From Narthecium ossifragum (lineage: Eukaryota; Streptophyta; Magnoliopsida; Dioscoreales; Nartheciaceae), in assembly GCA_963920575.1 (NCBI GenBank), contig OY986965.1, forward strand, positions 10,554,290-10,618,289: 64,000 nt of DNA, read 5' to 3'. Of the stretch, positions 11,063 to 24,607 are shown piece after piece. Each line of letters starts with the position of its first letter. The stretch's first letter is position 1. The notes beneath the pieces are model-generated. The model did no database searches. It was not told where the DNA came from and worked only from the letters and a program-made list of their open reading frames with translations. The translations under genes were made by a program, and so were the position numbers.

Positions 11063-12719
11063 TGATGAGACGTGAAAAGTACACAAGTTAACCCCTTAAT
11101 TTACCTTTATTAGTCTTTGAGCAAGGTATTTCTAATAATCTTCATGGTATTTCAGGTACAAGAGCCTTCAACAGAAGTTAGATCAACTTTGGAGCGTAAA
11201 CGAGCATATTCGAGCATATTTAGGTACATGGGTCAACTTCAAAGATTAAACTGTACCTTCTCAGGAAGAACCAGATAATGTGCCATATATCATTGGAAAG
11301 CTCTGGAAGTCTAGTTTCTGAAGAATTTTACGGTTCATATTTCCGAGTTTCCTAGATGAAGTTATGGCATTTTTCGTACCAATGCGCAGTGCTGAATAAC
11401 AAAAGAGATAATATGCAGAAAACAAGGATCGATCCTCACTATGGGAAGGATCGATCCCTTTTGCACATTTTCCAGTGACAGAACGCAACATTCTCTAGGA
11501 TCGATCCTTATCTACTGAAGGATCGATCTTCGTCGGGGCGCAGCCAGAACTCAAGAGGAGGATCGATCCTTTACCCTATAAGGATCGATCCTTTTGTGCC
11601 AGCCGAGCAAAATCAATGGTCCAGATCTAATCCGAGTGGGGGATGCTTGGAGGCTATAAATAGACCCATTTTGGGGGATTTTGGGATTCTTTTGGGAGAA
11701 GAAGAGGCTAAGGAATGGGGCAATCCCCTTGGGCAAGGAAGGGAGCTCTCATCCAAGAGGGAGGAGATTGATGAAGAAGAGGATCCATCTCTTCTCCATG
11801 GCTTCTTCATCGAAGATGAGTAGCTAATCTATTTACCTAGTGGAATACCATGATGTTTTAGGTTTTTATTTGTAGTTTTCATTGGATTTGGATGTTGTAA
11901 TCCTTATGAGACAAGTTGTATGGATTTATTCTTCATTTCTATATCTTTGTAGTGGGATTCTAATGTTGGATGGATGGATTCTTTGGTTTGCATAAGCTAG
12001 AACCTTGTGCCCAATAGGTGTTTGTTGATATTCCCCAATGAGTAGGTTGTGCTAGAACCATGACCACTTGTGTTGAAGGGAGTCTTGGCTCTAGGTTAGG
12101 GACTTGGTTGTGCTAGAACCACTCCAATCCACATCTAACTTAGCATCTATCCTATCTTTTATAGTGTTTTGGATTCGAGATGCTAGAACCACCTCGATCC
12201 ATTATCATATTCCATACAACCCAATTCCTTGCGACGAGATGATCCTAACCCGACTTCTCGTTGGCGATGATCGTAGCTAATCCCTCGATCGTCAACTTTC
12301 TAGCATACACCTAGTGCGACGGATAGTCCTTAACCGGCTATTCGTTAGCGACGACCTTTGTTAGCCACAAGGTAGTCGATATTGTAATGTCTCGATAGGA
12401 TTGCACATCTTGATCCATTAGAAAGCTATGATTGAGCCTAATCCGGATTGGGATTCCCTAGGACCTCTCTCTATCCATTGAATCATTTACATGCTTTCTT
12501 AGTTTTCTTATCATAAAACCCAAAAACCATTTCTTTTATTATCCTTGTAGGAACACTTAGATTAGGCCAAGTAGTTTAATTGTTTCCATACACATTCCCT
12601 GTGGATTCGACTCGGACTCACCGCTTGCTACCCCCGAAAGGTAGTTACTTGAGAGTTTGATTATAAATTTCTAATTTTGATCGGGCGCGTTAAGCCGCGA
12701 CACTTTCCACGTCCCATCA
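11063..12719 (+). mobile_element. Solo LTR of an Athila-related family (1657 bp)
   Basis: Begins TGATGAGACG and ends CCCATCA, with a perfect 5-bp target duplication CAAAT at 11058-11062 and 12720-12724. It lies on the opposite strand to the host LTR yet shares blocks with it (for example AAGAGCCTTCAAC and TAGATCAA). It has its own GGATCGATCCTT array (11427-11595) just upstream of a TATA box at 11654-11663. It presumably arose by LTR-LTR recombination of a full element. Confidence 0.9.
11654..11663 (+). promoter_or_regulatory. TATA box of the solo LTR
   Basis: CTATAAATAG, downstream of five GATCGATC-type palindromes and followed by a GA-rich leader with short open frames. This is the expected place of an LTR promoter. 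Confidence 0.65.
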
Positions 12720-13891
12720 CAAATCAGCGGATAATTGGTATGAAAATAATCAAAGTGGTTCTAGCACTTTGAGATCGCCTAATCGATAAAGATAAAGAAT
12801 GAATCGTAGGTTACAATCATAGGTCTTAATGGTTCTAGCATTTAGGCAGTGGTTCTAGCACTCCTACAATTATAAGCTAGGGTTTAGAATCCAATCCAAA
12901 GATCTAACATGGTTCTAGCATGAAAGCAACTTGAACAAGTCCTAATCCTAGCCTCTAACATGCAATGCTCAAAACCAGCGAGCGTAATCTCTGCGTAACT
13001 TTCACACCCGAACTCGAAACGAGGTCATTCAAGATTCGTTAGAAAGCTAAGACAGAGATCTACAACTTTTATGTTTTGAGTTTTCACAAAATCCGGCTGC
13101 ATACCCACAGAAAAACCGAGAAAAGACAGACCAAAATTAGGGCACAAAGAGCAAACAATACATTCACCATAAGAAAGATTACCAATAGATATATAAAATC
13201 TGAATTCAATCCATTAAACCATCATAAAATACATGCTCTGATCCATAGAAAAACCGAAATAAACTCCCTATTACATCATAGAATTTCCTAGAATAAAGAT
13301 TTAGCTACTCATCTTGAAAAAACGATCCATCGGAGAAGGTTGATGACGCGCTCCCGCCATGGATCTATCTTCAAGACCTAACCCTAATGTTTATTGAGGA
13401 AGAAGAACCAAGGAAACACCCAGGAGGAGAGGAAAATTCGTCTATGGGTGGCTGCCAAAAATCCTCTCACAAGGTCTATTTATAGGCCTTCATTAAACCG
13501 TAACTCGGATTAGATCTCAGCCCTTTATTTTTCTTCCAGCATCAACTGAGATCGATCTCCTTTAGGATGCAGATCGATCTCCTTCATCCTGCGAACTCAA
13601 GATCTGGATTATGCCCGACCAAGATCGATCTCCTTTAGGATGCAGATCGATCTCCTTTGCTTCGATTGGACCGCTTCTTGCTGGAATAATGAGATCGATC
13701 TCCTTCAGGATGCAGATCGATCTCCTTCACGCAGGATTGCCAGAATCACTTCATTTTAGCACCAAACTTGATCTAACCTTCGTTGAAGGCTCTTATACCT
13801 GAAATGCACCATAGACCATCAAAATCGCATTGCTCGGAGGTTAACAGGACCTAGTTAAAGCGGCGATTTGTGCACTTTTCACGCGTTATCA

Positions 13892-13903
13892 CATCCCCCA
13901 ACT
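13892..13903 (-). promoter_or_regulatory. Polypurine tract of the Athila element
   Basis: AGTTGGGGGATG on the minus strand, directly before the 3' LTR start TGATAA. A second similar stretch (CCCCCCAACTTACGCGGG, near 15010) could be an extra tract. Confidence 0.65.
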
Positions 13904-16800
13904 TGATCTTTGTTAGTCCTCGAGCAAAGCAAGATAAAAATAAACATACAACAGTAAACCTAACTAGCCACTTTCGTAGGTCTCACGATTACACTTAGCA
14001 TGTGTAACAAGCCTTTAAACCCCTGGGTGGCCCCAATGGAGGAGTTATAGTCTCCTGAGGGTTTCCAGTGATGATACCCACAAACATCAATACATCCCCT
14101 TAACTATGCCATTAGAAATCCATCATAAGAATCATCAAGTCTAATGCATGAATCAAAAATATTACCCATGAACGTACCCTTCAACTTCTAGTCACATAAA
14201 GATATAGCAAAGCAAAACATGCCATAACATACTTCCAATACTTCAACATATTTACTCATGATCAAAAATAACTTTAACACTCCCGTGTGTGAATAGAGTT
14301 CCACATGCTTCTGAGTCTCCATTATATCCAAACATTCAACTATTCAAGATCACTATCCTGAGTCAACATATATTTTCCACTTATCACATAACAATCTCTG
14401 TTCTTTGTTTTTCTTTTTCTTTTTCTTTTTCCTTTTTTTTTCTCAAGTAACTTCAACCGTTTTACGCGAACAGCACGCTGGCTAGGCACACTGCCCGGTT
14501 ACTAAGTATGAAGTCCTTTTCTTTTTGTTTTTTTTCTTTTCAGGTAATTCAACTATTTTACGTGAACAGCACGCTGGCTAGGCACACTGCCCGGTTACTA
14601 AGTTGAACACCCTACTCTTTCAGACACATATACTTTTTGCGAACAGAAAATTACATGCATTCATGTATCTTCTATGACATGACAAAGAACTGCAAATCTA
14701 TCCCAGTTTCAGGCTTAGAATCTAATGTCAACTCTTCGACATGTGAAAGTGAACATGTGCAGTAAGATATGTCAAGCTATCCTTAAACCATGGTAAAAGT
14801 GTTAAAGTATAGAAGTGATATCAGGCATTGTAAAAATTTACTGTCCCTTATAGGCCATACAAGCATCAGAATAATTCATAAAATAAATTTCTAAAACATG
14901 CATCTTTGTCAATACTCTCATAATTTCCTTCCTTTGGCACAATTAAAGGGATGTACAATATGTTGTTACCTTAAAATATTAAACATGAAATCTATGAATG
15001 CAACATCACCCCCCAACTTACGCGGGTTTATCCTCAAGCACATAAATAGGGTAAGGGGTAGAGATAACCTGATGAAGCATTGTTGTCAGAAGCCTGAATA
15101 AAGTAGTATCCTTGCAGAGAGGTAAAACCATATGTGCCAATCAGAGTGAAACGGGAAGACTTAGTATGTGCGGGGCGTACATTCCTATGAAATGCGGATC
15201 ATAACAGCAGAAGCCTGGAGAATATTAGAAGAAATACCCCGTGATCGCACAGAAGAAAATAATGTAATAAGCATGCAAAATTAGAGAAAAATTGGCCAGC
15301 ATCTCCTTTATTTATTCAGTCAGCCCAAGGGCAGTACAAACATTCATTACACATTGACAAAAAAAAAAACTACCATATGCTTCAACCTGCATGAACACAA
15401 GATTTTATCATAAGTACAATCACAAGATTACACATCCCCATCGAATCATGTATGCACACCCACAGTACCCACCCCAGAGTCCAAAGTAAGCTCGTATATA
15501 CGTCAAAATGTCAAGCCAGAAACAGAGATGAGCTAAGTACTAAAATGTCGTACAAACGACCAAAAACACAGTGCTCAACCACAAAAGTCATGAACCTAGG
15601 TATAGGCCTATGAACCTAGGTATAGGCCTATGAACCTAGGTATAGTACTAAAATGTCGATTGAGTCATGTGACGAATCGGAGGCTTGCGATGCTGGCGAT
15701 CCGGGATCCATGATGTCGTCCTGGGACTTGTAGGAGTGGTCGTCGGATCCAGAATCAGACATGACTATAATAAATTTGTCGATTAGTTTAGTCGATGATA
15801 AGATGAGAGATCCCGTAAGTGGAAGGATGAGATCGATCTCAAGGGGTAAGGAGATCGATCTCACCTCTCCAGACTGAGAAGAATAACATTAACTGGGAGA
15901 TAGAAACAGGGGATGGTTAAGTGAATGGGGAGAAGGAACGAAAGAAAAATCAAAGAAGGGAAAGGAAGTCGAAGATTACGAAGGAAAAAGGGATACAGAG
16001 GACACCGGCCTTGGTCGCCGGCGTCAGTGGTCGGAATCCATGGCGAAAGCCATGGGTTCCGCCGGTAGAGACACAGGAACTGAGAACGAAAAGAGAAACT
16101 GGAAGAAGGAAAAGATGGGATCCCTACCGAATAATCCGTGGACGACTTGCAAGTAGAATCCTCGTTGAAACGCCGAAGAAGCTGCTCTCCACGCCGGAAC
16201 CGGAGAAGACGCTCGAAGAACACACCCGAGGCTATGGTTGGAAGTAGTGAAACACACGGCTAATGGGTGTATAAATAGAGGATTTCACTGCCTCTAAGAG
16301 TGGTAGATAGGCTTTAGGACACTTGGTCGGAAAAGGAATTAAGGACAGAAGGAGGTAAGGAATTAAGGAAGGCCGGTTGTAAGGAAGGCAGTGGAAGGCC
16401 GGCGGTCCGAGTTTGAGTTTGCTTCTGCTTGGTTGCTCTGTTTCCTTTTTTATTTTGCAAGGATCCCGATAGAGATCGATCTCAAGTCCGCATGAGATCG
16501 ATCTGGCTTAGTCTATCACCTAGGTACGTGCTTGGTCCAAGAAGATCGATCTCCAAAGTCATGGAGATCGATCCTTTTTCTCCAGAACTGCAGAACCAGC
16601 GTGATTAACGTAGATTCTACCCTCAATCAGAATCTACTCACACTACCCCCAAGGTCTAAACATACAGCAACCATGCACACAGTGATAAAAAAAATAAACG
16701 ACAAAACTTACGAAAAGCAAATAAAGAAATAAAGAGCAAGTAACTACTAGAAATCGATGGGTTGCCTCCCACCAAGCGCTCGGTTTAACGTCGCTAGCTC
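13904..16800 (-). other. Athila 3' non-coding region
   Basis: About 2.9 kb between pol and the 3' LTR with no convincing gene. It holds a direct repeat of about 60 bp (GAACAGCACGCTGGCTAGGC.. at 14469 and 14562), three copies of TATGAACCTAGGTATAGGCC (15592-15645), GATCGATC palindromes (15831-15862 and 16473-16576), a TATAAATAGAGG at 16269, and a TGGGTTGCCTCCCACCAAGC stretch next to pol that is common in this retroelement group. The short frames at 15861-16257 overlap on both strands and show no env features. Confidence 0.6.
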
Positions 16801-16818
16801 GACGAAGTTAAGGACCGA

Positions 16819-19800
16819 TCACCGATACTGTGGCTCGTCTAATGTCATTGTAGGGTCCAGCTGTGGAGGATTTTCGATGTACGGTTTCAATCTATGACCA
16901 TTCACTGTGAAAATAGAGCCAGATTTAAGATTCCAAATCTCAAATGCTCCATGAGGAAAAACTTGTTTTATTGTGAATGGACCATTCCACCTAGACCGAA
17001 GTTTTCCGGGGAAGAGTCTAAGCTTGGCGTTAAAAAGCCAAACTTTATCACCAACATTGAAAACTCTTCGATGAATGAACTTGTCATGATATGCTTTAGT
17101 CCGGGCCTTATAAATTAGAGAATTATCATAGGCTTCATTACGGATTTCTTCTAGTTCATTCAATTGAAGCAAGCGGGTACTACACCCAGTCCCTTGGTTC
17201 CAGTTCACTTTATGAATATTTAACCAGACTTTATTCATGAGGCTTATTGGGAGATTGCAATGTTTGCCATACACCATTCTGAATGGGGACATACCAATCG
17301 GGGTCTTATAAGCTGTACGGTATGCCCATAAGGCCTCATCCAGTCGCATAGACCAATCTTTTCTATCGGCCCGCACAACCTTTTCTAGAATTCGCTTAAT
17401 TTCTCGGTTTGACACCTCTACTTGGCCACTAGTTTCCGAATGATAAGGTGTGGCAACCTTATGAGAGATTCCGTATTTATTAAGGGTTTGGCGGAAGTAC
17501 CTATTCATAAAGTGGGATCCTCCATCACTAATGATCGCTCTAGGGTGACCAAATCGAGAAAAGATGTTCGAATGAAGGAATTTGATAACAACTCGATGAT
17601 CGTTTGTCCTAGTAGCTACAGCTTCTATCCACTTAGAAACATAATCAACTGCTATTAGGATATACATGAAGCCGTTTGAAGGAGGAAAAGGACCCATAAA
17701 ATCAATGCCCCAAACATCAAAAATTTCACAAACAATGATAGGAGTTTGTGGCATTTCATTTCTGCTGGATATATTACCAAGCTGTTGACATCTAATGCAA
17801 GCTTGGGAAAAACTATGAGCATCACGAAATATAGTCGGCCAGTAGAAACCAGATTGGAAGATTTTGGCTGCAGTTCTCCGGCCAGAAAAATGCCCCCCAC
17901 AAGCATGAGAATGGCAAGTGGTTAAGACAGAAATAATTTCAGATTCAGGTACGCAACATCGCATAATTTGATCAGGACAATGTTTGAAAAGAATTGGATC
18001 ATTCCAGACATAGGATTTAGTTCGAGAGAAAAATTTATCTTTGTCTTGTTTGGTCCAATGAGAAGGAATGAATCCTGTAACAAGATAGTTCACGATATGT
18101 GCATACCAAGGTGTAGGCGGATGATCAACAACAAAAAGGTGTTCATCAGGGAATGTGTCATTAATCGGAGTTGAATCGTTGATCACATCTAAGGGCAATC
18201 TAGATAAATGATCAGCCACTACATTCAAAGCTCCTTTTTTATCTCTTAATTCAAGATCAAACTCCTGCAAAAGCATAATCCAACGGATTAACCTTGGTTT
18301 GAGTTCTTTCTTCCCTACAAGATATCTTAAAGCGGAATGATCGGTGAATATAATGACCTTGGATTCAAGAAGATATGAACGGAATTTTTCCAAGGCAAAG
18401 ATTACAGCTAGCAACTCCTTCTCAGTTGTGGTATAATTAAGCTGAGCTTCATTCAAAGTCTTGCTAGCATAATAGATAACTCTGGGCAATTTATCAATCG
18501 TTTGCCCAAGAACAGCACCCATGGCACGATCCGAAGCATCACACATAATCTCAAAAGGGTGATCGTACACAGGAGGATGACAAATAGGTGCTGAAGAAAG
18601 AGAGTCCCGAAGGATATTAAAAGCTTTAAGGCATGATTCATCGAACACGAAAGGAACATCTTTCGCAAGCAAGGCACAGAGAGGACGAGATATTTTACTA
18701 AAATCTTTGATAAATCTACGGTAAAATCCAGCATGCCCCAAGAAGGATCTGATTTGACGTACTGAGGAAGGAGGCGGTAATTTAGAAATTAATTCCAGTT
18801 TTGCTTTGTCAACTTCTATCCCCCGACTCGAAATCACATGACCAAGCACAATTCCTTCATTAACCATAAAATGACTCTTCTCCCAACTTAGCACAAGGTT
18901 TGTTTCGACACATCTAGCAAGAACTCTTGAAAGATTTGATAAACAAGATTCAAAGGTTTTGCCAAAGACAGAAAAATCATCCATAAATATTTCTAGGAAC
19001 TGCTCAATCATGTCTCCAAAAATTGAAAGCATACAACGTTGGAACGTAGCTGGAGCATTGCACAACCCAAAAGGCATTCTTATGTATGCAAAGGTTCCAA
19101 AGGGACAAGTGAAGGTCGTTTTCTCTTGATCGACTGGATCTATAGCTACTTGGTTATAACCTGAGTAACCATCAAGAAAACAGTAGTATGCTTGACCCGC
19201 TAATCTTTCTAAAATATTGTCGATAAAAGGCAAGGGAAAATGATCCTTTCTTGTCAATGCATTCAGTCTCCTATAGTCTATGCATACTCTCCAACCTGTA
19301 GTCTGACGGGTTGCAATTTCTTTTCCTGTTTCATTTTTAACTACCGTAATCCCGGATTTCTTAGGAACCACCTGAGTTGGACTAATCCATTTAGAATCAG
19401 AGATCGGGTATATGATACCAGCATTTAGGAGTTTCACTACCTCTTTCATGACCACGTCCTTCATCAACGGATTAAGACGTCGCTGCATTTCTCTAACACT
19501 TTTAGTTTCATCCTCTAAATGTATACGATGCATGCAGATAGAAGGGTCAATACCTCTAAGATCTCCTATGGACCATCCAATGGCTCTCCTATGCAACCTA
19601 AGAACTTCAATCAATTGAGATTCCTGAGTTTTGGTTAACGAAGAGGAAATAATCACAGGAAGCGTAGAATCAGCTCCAAGGAAGACATATTTAAGATTAG
19701 AAGGTAGTGTTTTCAAATCAAGCTGAGGTGGCATAATCAAGGATGGTAAGGCTGGAGTTGAAGAAGTAAGCGGTAGAGGTTCAATTGGAATCCTTTTCCA

Positions 19801-20397
19801 AGAAATATTACACACATCCTCATACAAGTCATAACCTTTCACATCCTCAAGAATAATCAGATCATCAACATCACCAATCAGTATACCATTCTGCTCATCC
19901 AATATCTCACCATGTAATTCAGGAAAATCAATATTCATATCTGGTAAATCATCTCTAGTTACCACATCATCATCATCGAAAAATGAAGTATCACATGCAC
20001 TTACATAACTTTCACTTGATACATCATCATCATGCACTATCTTATACATCGCATCATCCACACACATATCGATATCATCATTGTTCATTAAAGCGTTTAC
20101 CACGAAACAATCATCATCATATGCATGGCGTTTTGACGTATGAAAAATATTCAATTTCAATTCCATATTCCCAAAAGTAAGTGTCATAATACCATCCCTA
20201 CAATTAATGCAAGCATTAGCTGTAGCTAAGAAAGGTCGACCAAGAATTATAGGAACATTTTTCTTAGTTTGCAAGCTCGGTTCCATATCCAACACCACAA
20301 AATCCACAGGAAACACACATTGACCAACTTTAATTAGAACATCTTCAAGCACACCCCGTGGGGTTTTAATTGAACGATCAGCTAACTGAAGAGTCAT
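16819..20397 (-). CDS. Athila-type pol: protease end, reverse transcriptase, RNase H, integrase
   Basis: 1192 codons without a stop. Residues 1-90 are the rest of the aspartic protease ([21 protein letters not shown]). About 300-480 is reverse transcriptase ([40 protein letters not shown]), with the catalytic FMDD at about 471-474. About 615-735 is RNase H ([43 protein letters not shown]). About 825-1010 is integrase, with an H-H-C-C zinc site (CHSHACGGH.. CIRCQ) and the D-D-E triad in [15 protein letters not shown] and VEVSNREI. The C-terminus has [20 protein letters not shown]. Residues 100-200 form an acidic spacer. The first ATG is not the true start; the frame is broken upstream at about 20446. 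The long open frame suggests a fairly recent insertion. Confidence 0.95.
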   Translation of the reverse strand: MTLQLADRSIKTPRGVLEDVLIKVGQCVFPVDFVVLDMEPSLQTKKNVPIILGRPFLATANACINCRDGIMTLTFGNMELKLNIFHTSKRHAYDDDCFVVNALMNNDDIDMCVDDAMYKIVHDDDVSSESYVSACDTSFFDDDDVVTRDDLPDMNIDFPELHGEILDEQNGILIGDVDDLIILEDVKGYDLYEDVCNISWKRIPIEPLPLTSSTPALPSLIMPPQLDLKTLPSNLKYVFLGADSTLPVIISSSLTKTQESQLIEVLRLHRRAIGWSIGDLRGIDPSICMHRIHLEDETKSVREMQRRLNPLMKDVVMKEVVKLLNAGIIYPISDSKWISPTQVVPKKSGITVVKNETGKEIATRQTTGWRVCIDYRRLNALTRKDHFPLPFIDNILERLAGQAYYCFLDGYSGYNQVAIDPVDQEKTTFTCPFGTFAYIRMPFGLCNAPATFQRCMLSIFGDMIEQFLEIFMDDFSVFGKTFESCLSNLSRVLARCVETNLVLSWEKSHFMVNEGIVLGHVISSRGIEVDKAKLELISKLPPPSSVRQIRSFLGHAGFYRRFIKDFSKISRPLCALLAKDVPFVFDESCLKAFNILRDSLSSAPICHPPVYDHPFEIMCDASDRAMGAVLGQTIDKLPRVIYYASKTLNEAQLNYTTTEKELLAVIFALEKFRSYLLESKVIIFTDHSALRYLVGKKELKPRLIRWIMLLQEFDLELRDKKGALNVVADHLSRLPLDVINDSTPINDTFPDEHLFVVDHPPTPWYAHIVNYLVTGFIPSHWTKQDKDKFFSRTKSYVWNDPILFKHCPDQIMRCCVPESEIISVLTTCHSHACGGHFSGRRTAAKIFQSGFYWPTIFRDAHSFSQACIRCQQLGNISSRNEMPQTPIIVCEIFDVWGIDFMGPFPPSNGFMYILIAVDYVSKWIEAVATRTNDHRVVIKFLHSNIFSRFGHPRAIISDGGSHFMNRYFRQTLNKYGISHKVATPYHSETSGQVEVSNREIKRILEKVVRADRKDWSMRLDEALWAYRTAYKTPIGMSPFRMVYGKHCNLPISLMNKVWLNIHKVNWNQGTGCSTRLLQLNELEEIRNEAYDNSLIYKARTKAYHDKFIHRRVFNVGDKVWLFNAKLRLFPGKLRSRWNGPFTIKQVFPHGAFEIWNLKSGSIFTVNGHRLKPYIENPPQLDPTMTLDEPQYR

Positions 20398-20447
20398 AGC
20401 AGTGGGTTTAAGTTCTCCTATACCAAACTTGGAATATAACGAATAAG

Positions 20448-21404
20448 CATGAGATTCACGCTAGCTCCTAAATCAAGTAAAGCTCCATCAATCAAATGGT
20501 TTCCTATAGTGCAAGAAATAGTAGGAGTACCTGGATCTTTAAGTTTAGGAGGAATATCACTACGAAGGATTGAGCTTACTTGTTCAATCAAGAAAATCTT
20601 TTTGGAAACATGAGATCTAGATCGACGCTTTTGAGTGCATAAATCTTTCAGAAATTTCGCATCAGACGGAATCTGTTTGATAGCATCCAACAGAGGAAGA
20701 TTGATAGGAACTTTCTTGAAAACTTCAACCATCTCATCAAGTTTAGAATTTTTGGAAGGACGTGAAGTCGGATCTACCAGGGCCTCAGGAAAAGGAATTT
20801 TCGGAACATAGGTCCTAGGATTCGGCTCAGGCGATGAAGTAGAATCATGAGGAGCAGGAATTGAAGTTTTGGGTAACACCTCATCATCAGATGCATGCAA
20901 GTCTCTATCTAATGGCACTTGAGAAGTAGATGGAGTTGCACTGAGAGGTTGAGAAGTAGAGTTATGATCTAAACATTCCTCGGCCGGTTTTTCAACATTC
21001 GCAAAGGTCTTACCACTACGAAGAGTCGTAACGGCTTGAACTTGTTCATGAGAAGACTCGATCAAATGTTGACCTCTAGGATTGGGAATAGGTTGACTCG
21101 GCAATGTACCTTCTTCCCTTTTAGACAAGGCGTTAGCTATTTGACCCATTTGAGCTTCTAACTTAGCAAATGCTTGAGTATGAGAATGGAGTACTTTGGT
21201 AAACTCATCCATAGCTGGACCTTGGTTCGGTTGGGGAAAAGAAGGTTGGTTTTGAGGTTGTTGAGGTAGCGACGCTCCATATGACGTGCCTCCCCAAGGT
21301 TGAGGCTGTTGAGATTGATATGGTCCTTGGGAAGGAAAATTTTGAGGAGGCTTATACTGAGGTTGGAATTTAGGAGGAAAACCCAGATTTTGATTGTTCC
21401 TAGG
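20448..21404 (-). pseudogene. Athila gag C-terminus and start of protease
   Basis: Proline/glutamine-rich gag tail (PPKFQPQYKPPQNFP), then FTKVLHSHTQAFAKLEAQMG, AVTTLRSGKTF, YVPKIPFPEAL and FKKVPINLPLLDAIKQIPS. It ends in the aspartic protease active site as [12 protein letters not shown] one-base loss at about 20446-20447 shifts the frame here; the protease continues in the next frame ([17 protein letters not shown]) as the pol ORF. Domain order is as in Athila gag-pol. Confidence 0.85.
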
Positions 21405-23745
21405 TGTCGCGCCCCGACCCGCAGGACCCAGACCGGGCCGGGACACGAGGGGGAAAACCTACACCAACTAGCCTCAACTGGCGGAAACAATTGAGACTAA
21501 CGCACAGCTGGCGGAAACAGCTAACTGCAAGCACAAGCGGAAGCAAGCTACTACAACATCTATTAACATCTATTACAAAACAAGAATAATAGAGTTAAAC
21601 AGAGTTTAGTACAACAAGCTACAAGGGATCAACAGTCCCCAAAAAGAAGCTACGCTACCCACCGGGGTCTCCGCGAACGCACAAACGAAACCATCCTGAC
21701 CCTCAGACATGGTCAGGTGCCGGCGCGCTACCACGAGACGGGCGACGGGGAAGCACCGGAGGAGAATGAGGACCCGCACCTGCAAACACCACAGTCCAGG
21801 TAGGAATGAGCAACAGCTCAGCAGGGTCCTACTCTACCACTCTCGCTAAGAAGGCAAACCCAAACGAACTAACCCTGAAGCCAAGTACTGAGGCTTGCCA
21901 AGGATCCCATAACCCGTCAATAACCCGAAGGACTCCTGTCCCAGTACGCCCCTCCGACAACCACTGCTCAGGGGTGGAAAACTCCGACAATCCCTGACAC
22001 AGGGTGGACATGACGCTACTGGTAGGACACCCCTTCCCAAGCGGGATCTCCACACTTGGCGGAACGACCGAGGTTAAGACTACCACCTCCCACTACTCCA
22101 AGCCACAGAGCCAACAGGACCCCTAACTCCTGACCAAAGAGTAAGCCTAGCCAGGGAGTCCATCGATCCCATCGATGTCTTCCCCCCCAAGGGTTCCTGT
22201 CCAACCTACGTCCCTCCGATAGCCACTGCTCAAGGACTGGGCTACCTCCGACGGTCCTTGACACAGGGTGGCCCAGATGATACTTGTAGGACACCCTTAC
22301 CGGGGTAACGACATCCCACGCTTAGCCTTAGATCACCAGAGTCCACGGGTCAAACCCACCCAGTCTAGCCTAACATGTCTAATGCACAGGAAGTAGGGCA
22401 GGATATTAAATAAAGCGGTAACATGCAACACAGCAAAGGCACACCTTCGGCCCATTTATTCTAAGCACTCCCGAGGATCATGACTTCCATCGGTTCACCA
22501 TAAAGCGATAAAGGGGCATAACCCATGGCCCATTACACTAAGCATTCCCGAGGGTTCATTACTCCCTCGGTTACCCACAAAGCAGTAAACATTCAAGCAT
22601 GATGAACAACATGATAAGCCCAAGGGCAAAACCGTCAAAACTGCTTACATGCAAAGCCCCGCGGGCAAAACCCATGAAAACCCTCTCTGCTACTAAAGGA
22701 TCGATCCTCACCAAGGGAAGGATCAATCACTTAAGTAACAGTGAGCTTCCCTCACTGTCGAGACACAAAGGATCGATCCTTCCTCCCAAAAAGATCGATC
22801 TTTCCTCCCAGGATGATCGATCTTTCTCGGGACGAAGGGTATCCCTGCTAACCCAGGCCCCATGATCGATCTCCTCCCATAAGAAGATCGATCATGTGCT
22901 GGGCGCAGCAAGCCAACACCAGAAGGACCGATCCTTCCTCCCAGGAGGATCGATCCTAATGGGTTCCGGCGTACTTCCGGCCGGGAGAACCGCCGGAAGA
23001 CGCAACCAAACCTCACCAAACTTGGTGGGCTGGTAGATCTAAGCATCACGAAGCTACTCAAGGCTTCAAAACCGGAAAAGAACAACTCCACAAGGAGATC
23101 CATCGAAAAACAAAACCGGATTTAAACCCTCAAAACAGCCGGAGCTTTGAGTGAGAACCCTACCTTCTCAACGCAGCTTCGATCCCCAAGGTCTAGCTAA
23201 GGATCTTCCTCGTCTCGTCACGAACCCAACGAGCCTTTAAGCTCCAGGAAAGGTGGCCGGAGGAGGAAGAACGGCGAGCGGGAGCTCTCAGCCGGAACAG
23301 GGGAAGAAGCAGAGCCGCGAGAAGAAGAGGGAAGAAGAAGAAAGGAAGGAGGAAGGGAAGGGGTAAGGCCGGGGGAAAGCCGGCGAAGGCGGGGAAAAGC
23401 TGGGGGAGGGGAGGGAAAGTCCTCCCTCCCCTGACATGGGAAGCGACGGCCATCGCCGTGGCCGTCCTTCGAAAGCCACCGCCAAAGACTTCCAGGCACA
23501 GGTAGGATCGATCCTCCACGACCAAAGGATCGATCCTCCCTGCCCAGAAGTGCAAACTTGGGCTGGAAAACGGGCCCAAGCCCATAACTCCCAAACTAGG
23601 TCCCACCTAACCGTTCTAACAACCACATGCACCAAACAAGGTCTGTGTGTACACACCCAGTGTGAAACGACCGCCAAGGCGCAATTTTCCAAATTGCCCT
23701 TGGGGTAAACAACAAGCCACAGGGATGGAGGGGCAGGTCCTCACA
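21405..23745 (-). mobile_element. Gypsy-type solo LTR (2341 bp) inside Athila gag
   Basis: Perfect 5-bp target duplication CTAGG at 21400-21404 and 23746-23750. On the minus strand it runs from TGTGAGGACCTGCCCC to GGGGCGCGACA. The overall plan (CAGGTGCGGG, CACACCCGC-like region, GATCGATC palindromes at 22697-22965 and 23503-23535) resembles the LTR at 46334-48683. It contains a diverged duplication of about 240 bp (around 21935-22060 and 22185-22300). No internal region is present. Confidence 0.88.
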
Positions 23746-23750
23746 CTAGG

Positions 23751-24151
23751 TTGTCTTGGATTAAAGGAATCAGGCTGCTGTCTAGGTGTTCTCCAAGAGA
23801 AATTTGGGTGATTGCATAAACCAGGATTATATGTATTAGAATATGGATCATACGCTGGTTTGGACTGATTATAAATTGCATTCACATGTTCCTGAACTAA
23901 TTCAGGATATTGAAGTGCTAAATGACAGTCCGTGACATCGTGATCAGAATTTGAACATAAGAAACAAATATCTCCTGACTGCGGTGGCAATGGAGGATTT
24001 GAAGATGCTACTTGGTTTGTAGTCTGAGTCAAAACTTGGTCAACCTTCCTACTTAGAATATCTACTTGTTGAGCTAAACGAGTAGATTCATTTAATTCCA
24101 GGGTACCTCTAGGTCTAGCTTGATTGGGCGACTCTATTAACGTTGGATTTA
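23751..24151 (-). pseudogene. Athila gag, zinc-knuckle part
   Basis: Continues the gag frame between two nested insertions: PTLIESPNQARPRGTLELNE, LAQQVDILSRKVDQVL, then CFLCSNSDHDVTDC (CCHC-like, CX2CX4HX4C), then YNQSKPAYDPYSNTYNPG and DSFNPRQP. Joining it to 21404 across the TSD gives RQPRNNQNLG with no frame break, so the gap is purely the inserted LTR. Confidence 0.8.
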
Positions 24152-24607
24152 TGTTAATAGAAAAAGGACTTAAAAGCCCTTATTTTATTTTTATATGTCT
24201 TCTGTGTCCCCTTTATTGTTACGGGAGTAACAACGTGTCCCTCTTTTACGCTCGGCATCTATCGGACGGTTATATATCTTACGGCATTCTGTCTACTTGT
24301 TTTTCACTGCAAAAAGAAAAGGCTTTCTTCTTCTTCTTCTTCTTCTTCTTCTCTACAAAAAAGATATACTACTAATTCCTACAAAGAGATCAAGAAGAGT
24401 GTTGATTCACTGTGGGTCCTCGCCGAACCGTGCCAACGACGAGGACAAGCCAAGGGTTGTATCTTGGGAGTAGGACGACGATTCACTCCGCATGTGGGGG
24501 CGTTTTCTACTCTTAGGGCAGCGTTCTACGCGCCTCCCAGGCTAGATCTAAACTTATAATATTTTAAGAGTTAAAGTTTGTTTTATGATTTTTATCTGGA
24601 ACATTTT

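Larger units (their letters stand above)
10680..13891 (-). repeat. 3' LTR of the Athila-type element, interrupted
   Basis: Matches the right LTR from 10680 to 11062 and from 12720 to 13891. The gap is the solo LTR at 11063-12719. Without it and one TSD copy, the LTR is about 1550 bp. It is about 31 bp shorter than its partner because the sequence between two ACGCC repeats near the end (see 26574-26610) is missing here. Confidence 0.9.

Noticed and set aside
13892..13903. Intrinsic terminators or ribosome binding sites
   Set aside because: These are bacterial features; the window is eukaryotic and purine runs here are polypurine tracts of retroelements.
15861..16257. Possible env-like gene of the Athila element
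   Set aside because: Overlapping frames on both strands, no signal peptide or membrane segment pattern and no ATG in the expected place; composition is GA/CT-rich.
23193..23692. 137-codon and 134-codon frames in the solo LTR
   Set aside because: Overlapping GC-rich frames (leucine/phenylalanine/serine runs) in the LTR leader, with no conservation evidence.
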